Assembly (NCBI RefSeq): GCF_008016455.1
Contig: NZ_SAXU01000001.1
Location: 2,332,552 to 2,396,551, forward strand
DNA: 64,000 bases
Direction: 5' to 3'
Source of the DNA: Brachyspira aalborgi
Lineage (GTDB): Bacteria > Spirochaetota > Brachyspiria > Brachyspirales > Brachyspiraceae
Shown: positions 8,280-17,367 of the stretch, piece after piece
Layout: each line of letters starts with the position of its first letter
Numbering within the stretch: the first letter of the stretch is position 1
Position numbers and translations under genes: made by a program
Notes under the pieces: generated by a model
Databases searched by the model: none
Told to the model about the DNA's origin: nothing
What the model saw: the letters and a program-made list of their open reading frames with translations, nothing else

Positions 8280-8765
8280 ATGCAAAATGAAATAAGATTT
8301 GATTCCGCTTTAGGCGAGATTAAAAGAGTCGCAATTGGAAGGCTTAAACCAGGAAGCGATATTATGACAGGCATTGAAATCGTAGCTAAAAATAACGGTT
8401 TTAAAGTCGCTTTTGTATCCTGCGGACTCGGACTTTTAAGACAGGCTTCGTATCTTTTACCTATAGACAGCGATAAAAATAAAAAATTAGGCGTAGTATA
8501 CGGAGACCCTATAATAGTTAATGAAAGAGCGGAAGTTCTTGGAATGCAAGGTACTATATTTAGATTAGAAAACGGAGATTACGCTTCTCACATTCATTAT
8601 CATATGGCAAGGAAAGACGGAACTATAGTGGGTGGACACCTAACAAAAGGAGGAAATATAGTAATGGCTACATTAGATTTTGTTTTATGTGAAGTTTCTA
8701 ATGTAAATATTATAAGAGAATATGATGAAGAAACAGATTTTGTAATGATGAAGGTAGTTAAATGA
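8280..8765 (+). CDS. PPC (DUF296) domain protein
   Basis: This 161-residue protein is essentially one PPC (plants and prokaryotes conserved) domain. It shows VAIGRLKPGSDIMTGI at residues 15-30, a central SCGLG turn, the likely metal-binding histidines in SHIHYHMA (about residues 101-108), and GGHLTKGG near 120 followed by a C-terminal strand. Family members form metal-bound trimers; bacterial roles are poorly defined. GAGGAGAT precedes the ATG. The gene ends 3 bases before the AraC regulator, so it sits between transporter and regulator and may sense or process the transported compound. That role is inferred. Confidence 0.85.
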   Translation: MQNEIRFDSALGEIKRVAIGRLKPGSDIMTGIEIVAKNNGFKVAFVSCGLGLLRQASYLLPIDSDKNKKLGVVYGDPIIVNERAEVLGMQGTIFRLENGDYASHIHYHMARKDGTIVGGHLTKGGNIVMATLDFVLCEVSNVNIIREYDEETDFVMMKVVK

Positions 8766-8768
8766 ATA

Positions 8769-9623
8769 ATGAAGATTTATTATAAATTAATTGATTATAA
8801 AGATAATTTCTATAAAATATTAAATTATAAAAATATAAATAATTCTGATTTAAGTTATAAAAATCATTGGCATAGAAGCATAGAATTTAGTTATTGTCTA
8901 TGTGGAAATATAGTTTTTAATGTAAACGGAACTACAAAAGAACTCAAAAGCGGAGATTTATTATTTATTAATAGCTCCGAACCGCATTTTGTAAAGTATA
9001 TAGATAATTTAAACCATTTTGAAATGATGACTATGTATATATCCTATGATTTTTTAAGAAAAGAATTTGCCGATATAGATAATTATAGAATAAAAATATC
9101 AAATGATAACTCTAAAGAATATGAGTTTATAAAAAAGAGATTAAAAGAAATATTTAATGTATTTATAAATTATGAGTATAATATATTTTACAAAACTAAA
9201 ATAAAATATTTAGCATATAGCATATTATACAAAGTATTAAAAAAATGCTTGCATAGAAATCCATACGACAAAATCAATATAAGAAGCTATAATAATGATT
9301 GGACTTATATAAAAATAGTATTAGAATATGTTAGAAATCATTACGATAAAGATATTAATATTTCTGGAATATCGAAAATAGTTGGACTAAATCCAAATTA
9401 TTTTTGTCGTTATTTTAAGGAAAAGACAAATTATACTTTCCATCAATTTCTAAATATGGTGAGATTAGATTACGCTATAGATAATTTAAGAAATTCAAAT
9501 TCAACCGTTATTGAGAGTTCTTATCTTGCTGGATTTCCTAATGTAAAATCCTTTATAACAATTTGTAAGAGAGTATATGGAGTAACGCCAAAAGAATTAA
9601 TAAATTCTAAAGACAAGATATAA
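8769..9623 (+). CDS. AraC-family transcription regulator
   Basis: This 284-residue protein has an N-terminal cupin-like sensor (NHWHRSIEFSYCLCG, then ELKSGDLLFINSSEPHF near residues 58-74) and a C-terminal double helix-turn-helix. The latter comprises NISGISKIVGLNPNYFCRYF around residues 196-215 and YLAGFPNVKSFITICKRVYG around 253-272. It follows the PPC gene by 3 bases with no clear ribosome site of its own, suggesting coupled translation. Its 3' end overlaps that of the convergent lplA by 17 bases. It probably controls the flanking transport and dehydrogenase genes in response to a small ligand. Confidence 0.9.
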   Translation: MKIYYKLIDYKDNFYKILNYKNINNSDLSYKNHWHRSIEFSYCLCGNIVFNVNGTTKELKSGDLLFINSSEPHFVKYIDNLNHFEMMTMYISYDFLRKEFADIDNYRIKISNDNSKEYEFIKKRLKEIFNVFINYEYNIFYKTKIKYLAYSILYKVLKKCLHRNPYDKINIRSYNNDWTYIKIVLEYVRNHYDKDINISGISKIVGLNPNYFCRYFKEKTNYTFHQFLNMVRLDYAIDNLRNSNSTVIESSYLAGFPNVKSFITICKRVYGVTPKELINSKDKI

Positions 9624-10596
9624 GTTTGACTATATCGTCAATGCATATATTTCCAAAATAGTCTTTTATATTAAATTGTAATATAATATCTTTTATATCG
9701 TCTGCATCATATTTACATTTTATTAATTTATTAGTAATGTCGCTTACGGGTTTAAGAGCCATAAAATCTCCATATATTGAACAAGTTTCTATAAATCCAT
9801 TTTCTACTAATAAATATACTTCAACTATTCCACCTTCAAATTTTTTAGAATTGTTTATATTAAACTTTGGAGACCTGCCATAATTCCATTCCCATGTTTT
9901 ATATTTATTCTCTTTAAGTTTGTTAATATTTTCAATGTCTTTTTTGGTTAGATTTAAATTTTTTATTTCGTTATTTCTTGATATAGAATCTAAAATATAA
10001 TTTTTAAAATCGTATATATTTTTAGGCTCTTTAAGAAAATCTGATATATTTGCCACCCTATTTCTAACAGATTTTACCGATTTTGACTGAAATTTTTCAG
10101 GCTTAACTTTCAACGATTTAGATAAAACGGATAAATCGGAATCAAACAATATGCATCCATGATGCAATATTCTATTTTTGTAAAGCCTTTGGGCACTTCC
10201 CGATATTTTTTTACCATCTATTAAAATATCGTTTCTTTCACTTGAAATTGCTTTAATATCCATATTTTTTAAAGCTTCTACTATAGGGTTAATAAAAAAA
10301 TTCATTGATATATGCTCTCTTTCATTATAATCGGTTATTAAAGAATAATTTAAATTTCCAAGGTCATGATATACCGCACCGCCTCCTGTAGTTCTTCTTA
10401 CAATGTTAATTTTATTTTTATCTGCAAATTCTCTATTTATCTCTTCTATAGTATTTTGATGCAATCCTACAACAATAGTATTTGCATTTTGCCAAAGTAA
10501 AAAATAAGAATCTTTCAAATAGTTTTTTAATATATATTCTTCAAATGCAAGATTATAATACGGGTCTATAGAATCTATATTGTAAAAATATATCAT
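9607..10596 (-). CDS. lplA: Lipoate-protein ligase A
   Basis: This protein of about 329 residues activates free lipoate with ATP and transfers it to lipoyl-domain lysines. Visible motifs are NLAFEEYIL at the N-terminus, the signature RRTTGGGAVYHDLGNLNYS (about residues 64-82), DILIDGKKISGSAQR with the key Lys, and a C-terminal accessory domain. I place the start at 10594-10596, where GGAGGT lies 7 bases upstream, rather than at 10626. The neighbouring dehydrogenase operon supplies its obvious substrate, the E2 lipoyl domain, so the cell probably scavenges lipoate for this complex. Confidence 0.92.
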   Translation of the reverse strand: MIYFYNIDSIDPYYNLAFEEYILKNYLKDSYFLLWQNANTIVVGLHQNTIEEINREFADKNKINIVRRTTGGGAVYHDLGNLNYSLITDYNEREHISMNFFINPIVEALKNMDIKAISSERNDILIDGKKISGSAQRLYKNRILHHGCILFDSDLSVLSKSLKVKPEKFQSKSVKSVRNRVANISDFLKEPKNIYDFKNYILDSISRNNEIKNLNLTKKDIENINKLKENKYKTWEWNYGRSPKFNINNSKKFEGGIVEVYLLVENGFIETCSIYGDFMALKPVSDITNKLIKCKYDADDIKDIILQFNIKDYFGNICIDDIVKLISCL

Positions 10597-10626
10597 TTCA
10601 ATTACCTCCATTAATATTAAAATCAA

Positions 10627-10934
10627 AGAGCATATTTATATTTTTATAAGCTATTAATATCAATATTCTAAAACCTAATATAATTCCTAAAGCACTTAAT
10701 ATTAAAATAAAATATCCTTAAACAATATGTTTAATAATTAATATTATTATAATATTAGTATAGTCGTTAATATACATTTTTCCTTGATATTATTAATGTT
10801 TTTATTGTTAAAAATTATCTATATAAAATTAATGATAATAATTTTTAACAATAAAAAAGATAATATTTTAAAAGACAACTAAAATAAAATTTATATAATT
10901 AAAAATAAATATATCGTTTTTTAAGGAGGTAATT
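10627..10934. other. Regulatory region between lplA and the dehydrogenase operon
   Basis: This gap between divergent genes has no ORF. It is extremely AT-rich and contains a long perfect inverted repeat (10799-10857, listed separately). AAGGAGGT at 10923-10930 serves the E1-alpha start. Promoters for both directions must lie here, but no clean -35/-10 pair stands out. Confidence 0.6.
10799..10857. promoter_or_regulatory. Perfect 20-bp inverted repeat upstream of the dehydrogenase operon
   Basis: The arms 10799-10818 and 10838-10857 are exact reverse complements (TTTTTATTGTTAAAAATTAT on the left) with a 19-base centre. It could be an operator for a dimeric regulator, a transcript hairpin or a bidirectional terminator-like element. 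Its length and perfection in an intergenic region argue for selection, or for a recent mobile origin. Confidence 0.6.
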
Positions 10935-11918
10935 TTGAAATACGATAAGAATTTTTTAAAAAAATTGTATGCGGAAATGTTTAGAATAAGAGAGTTTGAA
11001 ACTAAAGCCGCTTATTGTTTCTCTAAAAGTATGCTTGCGGGAAATATACATTTATGCATAGGACAAGAACCTGTTGCCGTAGGTTCAATTAATGCTATAA
11101 AAGATAGCGATTATATAACTTCGACTCATAGAGGGCATGGACATTGTATAGCTAAAGGAGCCAAAACTGACAAGATGATGGCGGAGCTATTTGGTAAAAA
11201 AACAGGTTATTGCAAAGGAAAAGGAGGCTCAATGCATATAGTCGATGTTAGTCTTGGAATTTTAGGAGCTAACGGAATAGTCGGAGGAGGAATACCTTTG
11301 GCTACGGGTTCCGCTTTATATTCTAAAATTAAAGGTTCAAACGATGTTACATTATGTTTTTTTGGTGACGGAGCTTCAAACGAAGGTTTCTTTCACGAAG
11401 CTATAAATATGGGCGCTACTTGGAAATTGCCCGTAGTTTATATATGTGAAAATAACGAATATGGAGTATCTGTAGAAATACATAGTGTTACAAATACAAA
11501 AGATATATCTGTAAGAGCAAAAGCTTACGATATTCCTGGTAAAACCGTAAATGGTAGCGATGTATTGGAAGTATATGAAGCCGTAAAAGAGGCCGTGGAA
11601 TATGCAAGAATCGGAAAAGGACCTTCACTTATAGAGTGTAAAACTTTTAGGCAACAAGGACATTATTGCGGAGACCCAGCTTCATATAGACCAAAAGAAT
11701 ATTTAGAAGAAGCACTTAAAAAAGACGGAGTTCTAAATTTTAGAAACTATATTCTAAATAATCAAATAGAAGAAAAAGATATAGCAAAGATAGAAGATGA
11801 AATAAGAGAAGAAATTGAAAAAGCTTATGAATTTGCAAATAATTCTGAATATCCAGATAAATCAGAAGCTATAACGGATGTATATAGTTCAGATAACGAA
11901 AGGAGCGTATTAGTATGA
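10935..11918 (+). CDS. acoA: Thiamine-PP dehydrogenase E1 alpha (acetoin/pyruvate type)
   Basis: This 327-residue alpha subunit of a 2-oxoacid/acetoin dehydrogenase E1 has the TPP motif GDGASNEGFFHEAINM (about residues 143-158) ending in the conserved NNEYGVS. It also has FRQQGHY with the conserved phosphorylation-loop His and the early KTGYCKGKGGSMH segment. The start is TTG at 10935 behind AAGGAGGT. It overlaps the E1-beta gene by ATGA. Sequence alone does not separate acetoin from pyruvate; the PdhA/AcoA short form with these motifs and gene order alpha-beta-E2-E3 fits acetoin dehydrogenase somewhat better. Confidence 0.88.
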   Translation: MKYDKNFLKKLYAEMFRIREFETKAAYCFSKSMLAGNIHLCIGQEPVAVGSINAIKDSDYITSTHRGHGHCIAKGAKTDKMMAELFGKKTGYCKGKGGSMHIVDVSLGILGANGIVGGGIPLATGSALYSKIKGSNDVTLCFFGDGASNEGFFHEAINMGATWKLPVVYICENNEYGVSVEIHSVTNTKDISVRAKAYDIPGKTVNGSDVLEVYEAVKEAVEYARIGKGPSLIECKTFRQQGHYCGDPASYRPKEYLEEALKKDGVLNFRNYILNNQIEEKDIAKIEDEIREEIEKAYEFANNSEYPDKSEAITDVYSSDNERSVLV

Positions 11919-12895
11919 GCGTTTTAAGTATAAGTAAAGCCATCAGAGAGGGCTTGCATGAAGAGATGATAAGAGATGAGAATGTAATAGTTCTTGGAGA
12001 AGATATGGCAATTATGGGTAGCGTTTTTGGTATTACTCAAGGTTTTTTGGAAGAATTCGGGGAATGGCGAGTAATAGATACTCCTATAAGCGAAGCCGGA
12101 TTTACGGGAATAGCGGTGGGTGCAGCTATGAGAGGTTTAAGACCAGTCGTTGAATGGATGTATAATGATTTTATAACCTGCTGTTTAGACCCTGTAATGA
12201 ATCAAGCCGCTAAATTAAGATATATGACAGGAGGACAAATAACCATACCCGTAGTATTTAGAGCGCCTATGGGAGCAGGAAGAAGAAATGCGGGACAGCA
12301 TTCACAATGCTTGGAAGCTTTATTCACTCATATACCTGGGCTTAAAGTCGTATGTCCGTCAACAGCTAAAGATGCTAAAGGACTTATAAAAAGTTCTATA
12401 AGAGACAACGACCCCGTGGTATTCTTGGAGCATAAATTATTATACGCAAAAAAAGAAGAAGTTCCTGATGAAAAAGATTTTTTAATACCTTTAGGACAAG
12501 CGGATATAAAAAAAGCGGGAACAGATGTAACTATTATTACATGGTCAAGACAGGTATATTTTGCATTAGATGCCTCTAAAGAGCTTGAAAAATTAGGCAT
12601 AAATGTTGAAATTTTAGATTTAAGAACTTTAGTGCCTTTGGACTTTGAAGCTATTAAAACATCTGTGTCTAAAACTCATAATGTTGTAATAGTTGAGGAA
12701 GGCGTAAAGAGAGGCGGAATAGGAGCTGAAATCTCTGCTAAAATAACTGAAGAATTGTTTGATGAGCTTGATTCTCCGGCGTATAGAGTGGCTGGATTAA
12801 ATATAGTATCGCCTTTTAGTCCCGCGCTTGAAGACGAGGGCTTTCCTCAAGTTAAGGATATTATAGATGCCGTTAGAAGGTTATTAAATAAATAG
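11915..12895 (+). CDS. acoB: Dehydrogenase E1 beta (acetoin/pyruvate type)
   Basis: This 326-residue transketolase-like beta subunit pairs with the preceding alpha chain. It shows VIVLGEDMAIMGSVFG near residue 24, the TPP-binding Glu within TPISEAGFTGIAVGAAMRG, GRRNAGQHSQ, HIPGLKVVCPSTAKDAKG and the C-terminal transketolase domain starting near residue 195. The ATGA overlap with acoA implies tight translational coupling. It ends 9 bases before the E2 gene, with AGGAGG between. Confidence 0.9.
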   Translation: MSVLSISKAIREGLHEEMIRDENVIVLGEDMAIMGSVFGITQGFLEEFGEWRVIDTPISEAGFTGIAVGAAMRGLRPVVEWMYNDFITCCLDPVMNQAAKLRYMTGGQITIPVVFRAPMGAGRRNAGQHSQCLEALFTHIPGLKVVCPSTAKDAKGLIKSSIRDNDPVVFLEHKLLYAKKEEVPDEKDFLIPLGQADIKKAGTDVTIITWSRQVYFALDASKELEKLGINVEILDLRTLVPLDFEAIKTSVSKTHNVVIVEEGVKRGGIGAEISAKITEELFDELDSPAYRVAGLNIVSPFSPALEDEGFPQVKDIIDAVRRLLNK

Positions 12896-12904
12896 GAGGT
12901 TAAA

Positions 12905-14134
12905 ATGGCTACAGAAGTTAGGATGCCCCAATTAGGATTAACTATGGAATGGGGCACAGTAGAGAAATGGTTAAAATCTGAAGGAGATGCCGTTAAAAAA
13001 GGCGAAGTTATTCTTGAAATAAAAACGGATAAACTTACCAACGAATTAGAAAGCGAAGTAGACGGAGTTATATTAAAGATATTGGCAAAGGAAGGAGAAG
13101 ATATTCCTGTAAAAGGATTGTTATGCATAATAGGAAATGTTGGAGAAAAAATTGACGAATCTTCAATATCGGAATCTGTAAAAATGGAAAAGCCCGTAGA
13201 AAAAGTTGAAGAATCAAAAGGATTAAAAAATGAATTTAATATAAAAGCCGAAAAATCTAAAAATAGCGGCAGAATAAAAATATCTCCTTTGGCAAAAAAA
13301 ACCGCTGAAAAAATGTCAATTGATTATACAAATATAACTGGAACAGGTCCCGGTGGAAGAATAATACAGAACGATATATTAAATGCAAAATCTTATTCAA
13401 ATAAAAATAATATTAACCAGGCTACATTAAAGTCAAATATTGCTTTAATGGAAGGCGATATCGTTGAAGAATTATCCGCTATGAGAAAGGCTATTTCAAG
13501 TAATATGATAAAGTCTCATAATGAAATACCTTGCGTTACCCAGACAATGAAGATAAATGTCTCTAAACTATTAAAATTTAGAAAAGAACTTAATGAAAAT
13601 AGAGATTTAAAATTCTCGGTTAACGATTTTTTATTAAAGGCGACTGGAAAAGCGTTAAAAATTAATAGGGCTTTATTGGTTAGCATAGACGGCGATAAAG
13701 TTATAAAAAGAGCTCGTATAAATATCGGTATGGCGGTAGCTTTAGACGATGGTTTGATAGTTCCCGTTATAAAGGATGTCGATAAAATAAGTTTGGAAGA
13801 ATTGTCTAATCAAGCTAAAGAACTTGCGATTAAAGCGAGAGAAAACAGATTAAATATTGACGAATACAGCGGTTCTACATTTACGGTTTCAAATATGGGA
13901 ATGTATCAAATAGAATCGTTCACTCCTATTATAAATATGCCCAATGCCGCTATTTTGGGAGTTTGCGGTATTAATGAAGAGTTATATATAAACGATAAAG
14001 GCGACATATATAAAAACGATATAATGAGAATATCGCTTACTTATGACCATAGGTTAATTGATGGTTCTGTAGCTGCCGAATTTCAGCTTACTTTAAAAAA
14101 TATATTAGAAGAACCTATGAGTATATTAATATAA
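12905..14134 (+). CDS. acoC: Dihydrolipoamide acyltransferase E2
   Basis: This 409-residue E2 core has three parts. Residues 1-75 form a single lipoyl domain whose target lysine is in EIKTDKLTNE (about residue 43). Residues 120-157 form a peripheral subunit-binding domain (ISPLAKKTAEKMSIDY, GTGPGGRI). A catalytic acyltransferase domain ends with the active-site DHRLIDGS (about residues 383-390). The lipoyl domain is the presumptive substrate of LplA at 9607-10596. It links E1 and E3 in the complex. Confidence 0.93.
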   Translation: MATEVRMPQLGLTMEWGTVEKWLKSEGDAVKKGEVILEIKTDKLTNELESEVDGVILKILAKEGEDIPVKGLLCIIGNVGEKIDESSISESVKMEKPVEKVEESKGLKNEFNIKAEKSKNSGRIKISPLAKKTAEKMSIDYTNITGTGPGGRIIQNDILNAKSYSNKNNINQATLKSNIALMEGDIVEELSAMRKAISSNMIKSHNEIPCVTQTMKINVSKLLKFRKELNENRDLKFSVNDFLLKATGKALKINRALLVSIDGDKVIKRARINIGMAVALDDGLIVPVIKDVDKISLEELSNQAKELAIKARENRLNIDEYSGSTFTVSNMGMYQIESFTPIINMPNAAILGVCGINEELYINDKGDIYKNDIMRISLTYDHRLIDGSVAAEFQLTLKNILEEPMSILI

Positions 14135-14160
14135 TGCAAATTATTTTTAAGGAGATTTAA

Positions 14161-15552
14161 ATGTCTGAAAAATCTATTATAGTTATAGGCGGAGGTCCGG
14201 GCGGATATGTAGCCGCTATAAGATCTTCTCAGCTTGGAGCTAAAGTTACTTTAATTGAAAAAGATAAAATAGGCGGAACATGTTTAAATATAGGATGTAT
14301 ACCAACAAAATCTATACTACATTCCGCAGAAATCTATTCTACTTTAAATGAAGCATCTTTATATGGAATTAATGTTAAAGATATATCTATAGATTTTCAA
14401 AAAGTGCAGAATAAAAAAGAAGAAATAGTTAATCAGTTGGTAAACGGAGTTTCTGGGCTTATGAAAGTCAATAATATAAAAGTTATAAACGCAAAAGCAG
14501 AATTTATATCTAAAGAAAAAATAAAATTAACTTATAAAGATGGTAAAACAGAAAATGTATGGGCGGATAAAATAATAATAGCTTCTGGGTCTATACCTGC
14601 TATACCTCCTATAGAAGGAATTAATAATAATCCTCATTGCATAGACTCTACTGGCATTTTATCTTTAAATAAAATTCCTAAAAGTTTAATAGTTATAGGC
14701 GGAGGGGTTATAGGCATAGAATTTGCGTGCGCTTTTAACAGATTCGGAACAAAAGTGACAGTTATTGAAGCTTTACCTAAAATATTGCCTTTAATGGACG
14801 GAGAACTTTCCGAACAGTTAAAAATTTATTTAGAATATTCTGGAATAAAAATTCTTACGGATACTAAAGTTAAAAAAATAAACGGAGAAAAAGTTGAAGT
14901 TGAAAGTAAAGGTAAAATTGACATATTCGATGCCGAAAATATATTAGTCGCCGTAGGTAGAATAGCCAATACTAAAGATTTAAATCTTAATGCTGCAGGT
15001 ATTAAAAATGATAGAGGAAAAATAAAAGTAAATGAAAAAATGGAGACTAATCTTAAGAATGTATATGCGATAGGGGATTGTTTGGGTCAGATTATGCTTG
15101 CTCATATAGCGTCCAAACAGGGCGAAGTTGCTGCGGAAAACTCTATGGGACATCACACTTCATATAATCAAAAGACGGCTCCATCATGCGTTTATACAGA
15201 TTTAGAATTTTCTTCTGTTGGATTAACTGAAGAAGAATGTAAAGCCAAAAAAATAGAATATTATGTAGGTAAATTTCCTCTTATGGCAAATGGAAAATCA
15301 TTAATTATGAATGGAGGTAAAGGAATCGTTAAATTTTTAGTAGGAAAAGAATATAAAGATATTTTGGGCGTTCATATATTAGGTCCGAGAGCTACTGACT
15401 TAATAGGAGAATGTGCTTTGGCTTTAGGAATGGAAGCTACTATTGAGGATATCATATCTACTATACATGCTCACCCTACTATATCTGAGGCTATATTTGA
15501 GGCTGCCCTCTCTTCTGATAAAATTGCTATACATATTCCAAATAAAAAATAA
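14161..15552 (+). CDS. lpdA: Dihydrolipoamide dehydrogenase E3
   Basis: This 463-residue flavoprotein reoxidises the E2 dihydrolipoamide and reduces NAD+. It has the FAD Rossmann motif GGGPGGYVAA (residues 9-18), the redox disulfide GGTCLNIGCIPTKS (about residues 38-51), the NAD motif IGGGVIGIEFACAF, YAIGDCLG for the FAD C-terminus and the catalytic HAHPTISEA near the end. AAGGAG precedes the ATG. It completes an E1a-E1b-E2-E3 operon. Confidence 0.95.
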   Translation: MSEKSIIVIGGGPGGYVAAIRSSQLGAKVTLIEKDKIGGTCLNIGCIPTKSILHSAEIYSTLNEASLYGINVKDISIDFQKVQNKKEEIVNQLVNGVSGLMKVNNIKVINAKAEFISKEKIKLTYKDGKTENVWADKIIIASGSIPAIPPIEGINNNPHCIDSTGILSLNKIPKSLIVIGGGVIGIEFACAFNRFGTKVTVIEALPKILPLMDGELSEQLKIYLEYSGIKILTDTKVKKINGEKVEVESKGKIDIFDAENILVAVGRIANTKDLNLNAAGIKNDRGKIKVNEKMETNLKNVYAIGDCLGQIMLAHIASKQGEVAAENSMGHHTSYNQKTAPSCVYTDLEFSSVGLTEEECKAKKIEYYVGKFPLMANGKSLIMNGGKGIVKFLVGKEYKDILGVHILGPRATDLIGECALALGMEATIEDIISTIHAHPTISEAIFEAALSSDKIAIHIPNKK

Positions 15553-15572
15553 TATAAACAAGGAGTAATTTT

Positions 15573-16445
15573 ATGAAATTGGGATTTATAGGACTTGGAA
15601 TTATGGGACTTCCTATGGCTTTGAATTTATTGAATAAAAGCGGAAAGGAAGTAATAGGTTTTGATATTTCTAAAGAAAGAAATAAACTATTTTCGGATAA
15701 AGGAGGAATCATAGCAGCGGACATTAAAGAAATATCTAATTCCTGCGATATTATATTTATATCTTTAGCTGGCAATGAACTTGTTAAAAAAATTTTATCA
15801 GAGATAATAGATAATTCAAAAGAAAATACCATTATAGTGGACACGAGTTCAACTTCTCCCTTAGTTATAAAAGAAATCTATGAAAAGGCTAAATTTAAAA
15901 AAATAGCTTTGATAGATGCTCCCGTTAGCGGAGGAGATGTCGGAGCTATTGAAGGCAAATTAGTTATAATGGCTGGCGGAGATAAAGAAATATTTGATAA
16001 AGTTGAACCTTTCCTATTATATATGGGTTCTAAAGCTACTTATATGGGAGCTTCAGGAAATGGACAGATAGCTAAATTAGCTAATAATATAATAGCTGGA
16101 TGCAATATTGCGGTTGTTGCCGAAGGTTTGGCATTTGCGTCTAAAGCTGGTATCGATACTACTACTTTATTTAATGCTATAAAAGATGGTGCAGCTGGAA
16201 GTTATATGCTAAATATCAAGGCGCCAAAAATGATAGCTCATGATTTTACTGCAAATGCAAGAATGGCTGTTCATCAGAAAGATTTAAAAAATGCATCGGA
16301 GCTTGCAAAATCTATGGGAGTGGAAATACCTATTTCTAAAATAACTTTAGGTTATTGGAACGAAATGGAAAAAAAAGGATGTTCTGAAGAAGACCATTGC
16401 TGCTTATCTAAAATCTATGAAGAAAGAATGAATACAAGAATATAA
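15573..16445 (+). CDS. 3-hydroxyacid dehydrogenase (GarR/HIBADH family)
   Basis: This 290-residue NAD(P)-dependent oxidoreductase belongs to the beta-hydroxyacid dehydrogenase family. It has the N-terminal GFIGLGIMGLPMALNLL dinucleotide motif, DAPVSGGDVGAIEG as the substrate-binding loop (about residues 115-128), and the catalytic Lys in GNGQIAKLANNIIAG (about residue 170). Members reduce tartronate semialdehyde or oxidise 3-hydroxyisobutyrate and similar acids; the exact substrate cannot be read. It is 20 bases after lpdA and overlaps the next gene by one base, so it belongs to the same operon. Confidence 0.88.
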   Translation: MKLGFIGLGIMGLPMALNLLNKSGKEVIGFDISKERNKLFSDKGGIIAADIKEISNSCDIIFISLAGNELVKKILSEIIDNSKENTIIVDTSSTSPLVIKEIYEKAKFKKIALIDAPVSGGDVGAIEGKLVIMAGGDKEIFDKVEPFLLYMGSKATYMGASGNGQIAKLANNIIAGCNIAVVAEGLAFASKAGIDTTTLFNAIKDGAAGSYMLNIKAPKMIAHDFTANARMAVHQKDLKNASELAKSMGVEIPISKITLGYWNEMEKKGCSEEDHCCLSKIYEERMNTRI

Positions 16446-17047
16446 TGAAAATAGTTTGTATAGGAGATAGCATAACATATGGATATTCCTTAAATAGAAA
16501 AGATACTTGGACTCATTTATCTCAAGAAAAAACGGGTTTTATAATATCAAATAAGGGAATAAACGGAGATACTATTATAGGAATGTTAAGCAGATTCGAG
16601 CGAGATGTCATTAAAGAAAATCCAGATATAATGTTCCTAATGGGCGGAAGTAACGATATATTATTATCTAATAGTTTTGAAAATATAAAATCAAGTTTAG
16701 TATCAATTATTCAGCAATCTTTTTCTAACGGAATACTTCCGATTATAGCTACTCCTATACCATTTTATATTGATGATATATCGGATATTTATAAAGACTT
16801 TATAGACTTTAACTATAGTATAAGTCTGCTTAATAATTATAAAGACTGGATTATAGAATATTCTAATTTATTTAGAATAGATGTAATAGATTTTTTTAAT
16901 ATTTTTAGAAAACATTTTTTAAATAATAATTTAGATTACAAAGAATATTATTTAGACGGTTTGCATCTAAATAAAAAAGGAAATGAATTATTTTCAGAAA
17001 TATTCTGCGATAAAATACAAAAAATAATAGAAAAACATAGAAGATAA
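16445..17047 (+). CDS. SGNH/GDSL-type hydrolase
   Basis: This 200-residue esterase-like protein has block I CIGDSITYGYS with the nucleophile Ser (about residue 9), block III GGSNDIL (about residues 67-73) and block V DGLHLNKKG with the Asp/His pair (about residues 175-183). No signal peptide is present, so it acts inside the cell. It starts within the stop of the dehydrogenase gene (TAATG) and closes the catabolic operon. It may deacylate or de-esterify the transported substrate; this is inference. Confidence 0.88.
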   Translation: MKIVCIGDSITYGYSLNRKDTWTHLSQEKTGFIISNKGINGDTIIGMLSRFERDVIKENPDIMFLMGGSNDILLSNSFENIKSSLVSIIQQSFSNGILPIIATPIPFYIDDISDIYKDFIDFNYSISLLNNYKDWIIEYSNLFRIDVIDFFNIFRKHFLNNNLDYKEYYLDGLHLNKKGNELFSEIFCDKIQKIIEKHRR

Positions 17048-17367
17048 AAAATATAATTATTCTTATATTTAATAAATAATATCAAAAGTATTATGTTTGC
17101 CCGTATAATTTTTAAATTGGATTCAATTAAAAAATATACTTAGCTAATTATAGTTATTTCAAAAATGATATTTCAAACAAATATTTCTTACTTATATGGA
17201 AAATATTATTCTCAAATCCTTTGTATTTCCTATAATTTTGGCGTCTTTCATTTGTTGCGGACAGAGGGCGCTTTATTTTTGCATATTTATTTTAATTGAA
17301 TATTTTTTAAAATTATTTTTTACGATTATAATAAATGAATTAATCTAAAAGTTTTAAAAGTGAGATA
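17048..17367. other. Intergenic stretch between convergent units
   Basis: No gene is seen. A slightly GC-richer patch lies around 17236-17272 without a convincing hairpin. The rest is AT-rich. It separates the plus-strand catabolic operon from minus-strand genes. Confidence 0.5.
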
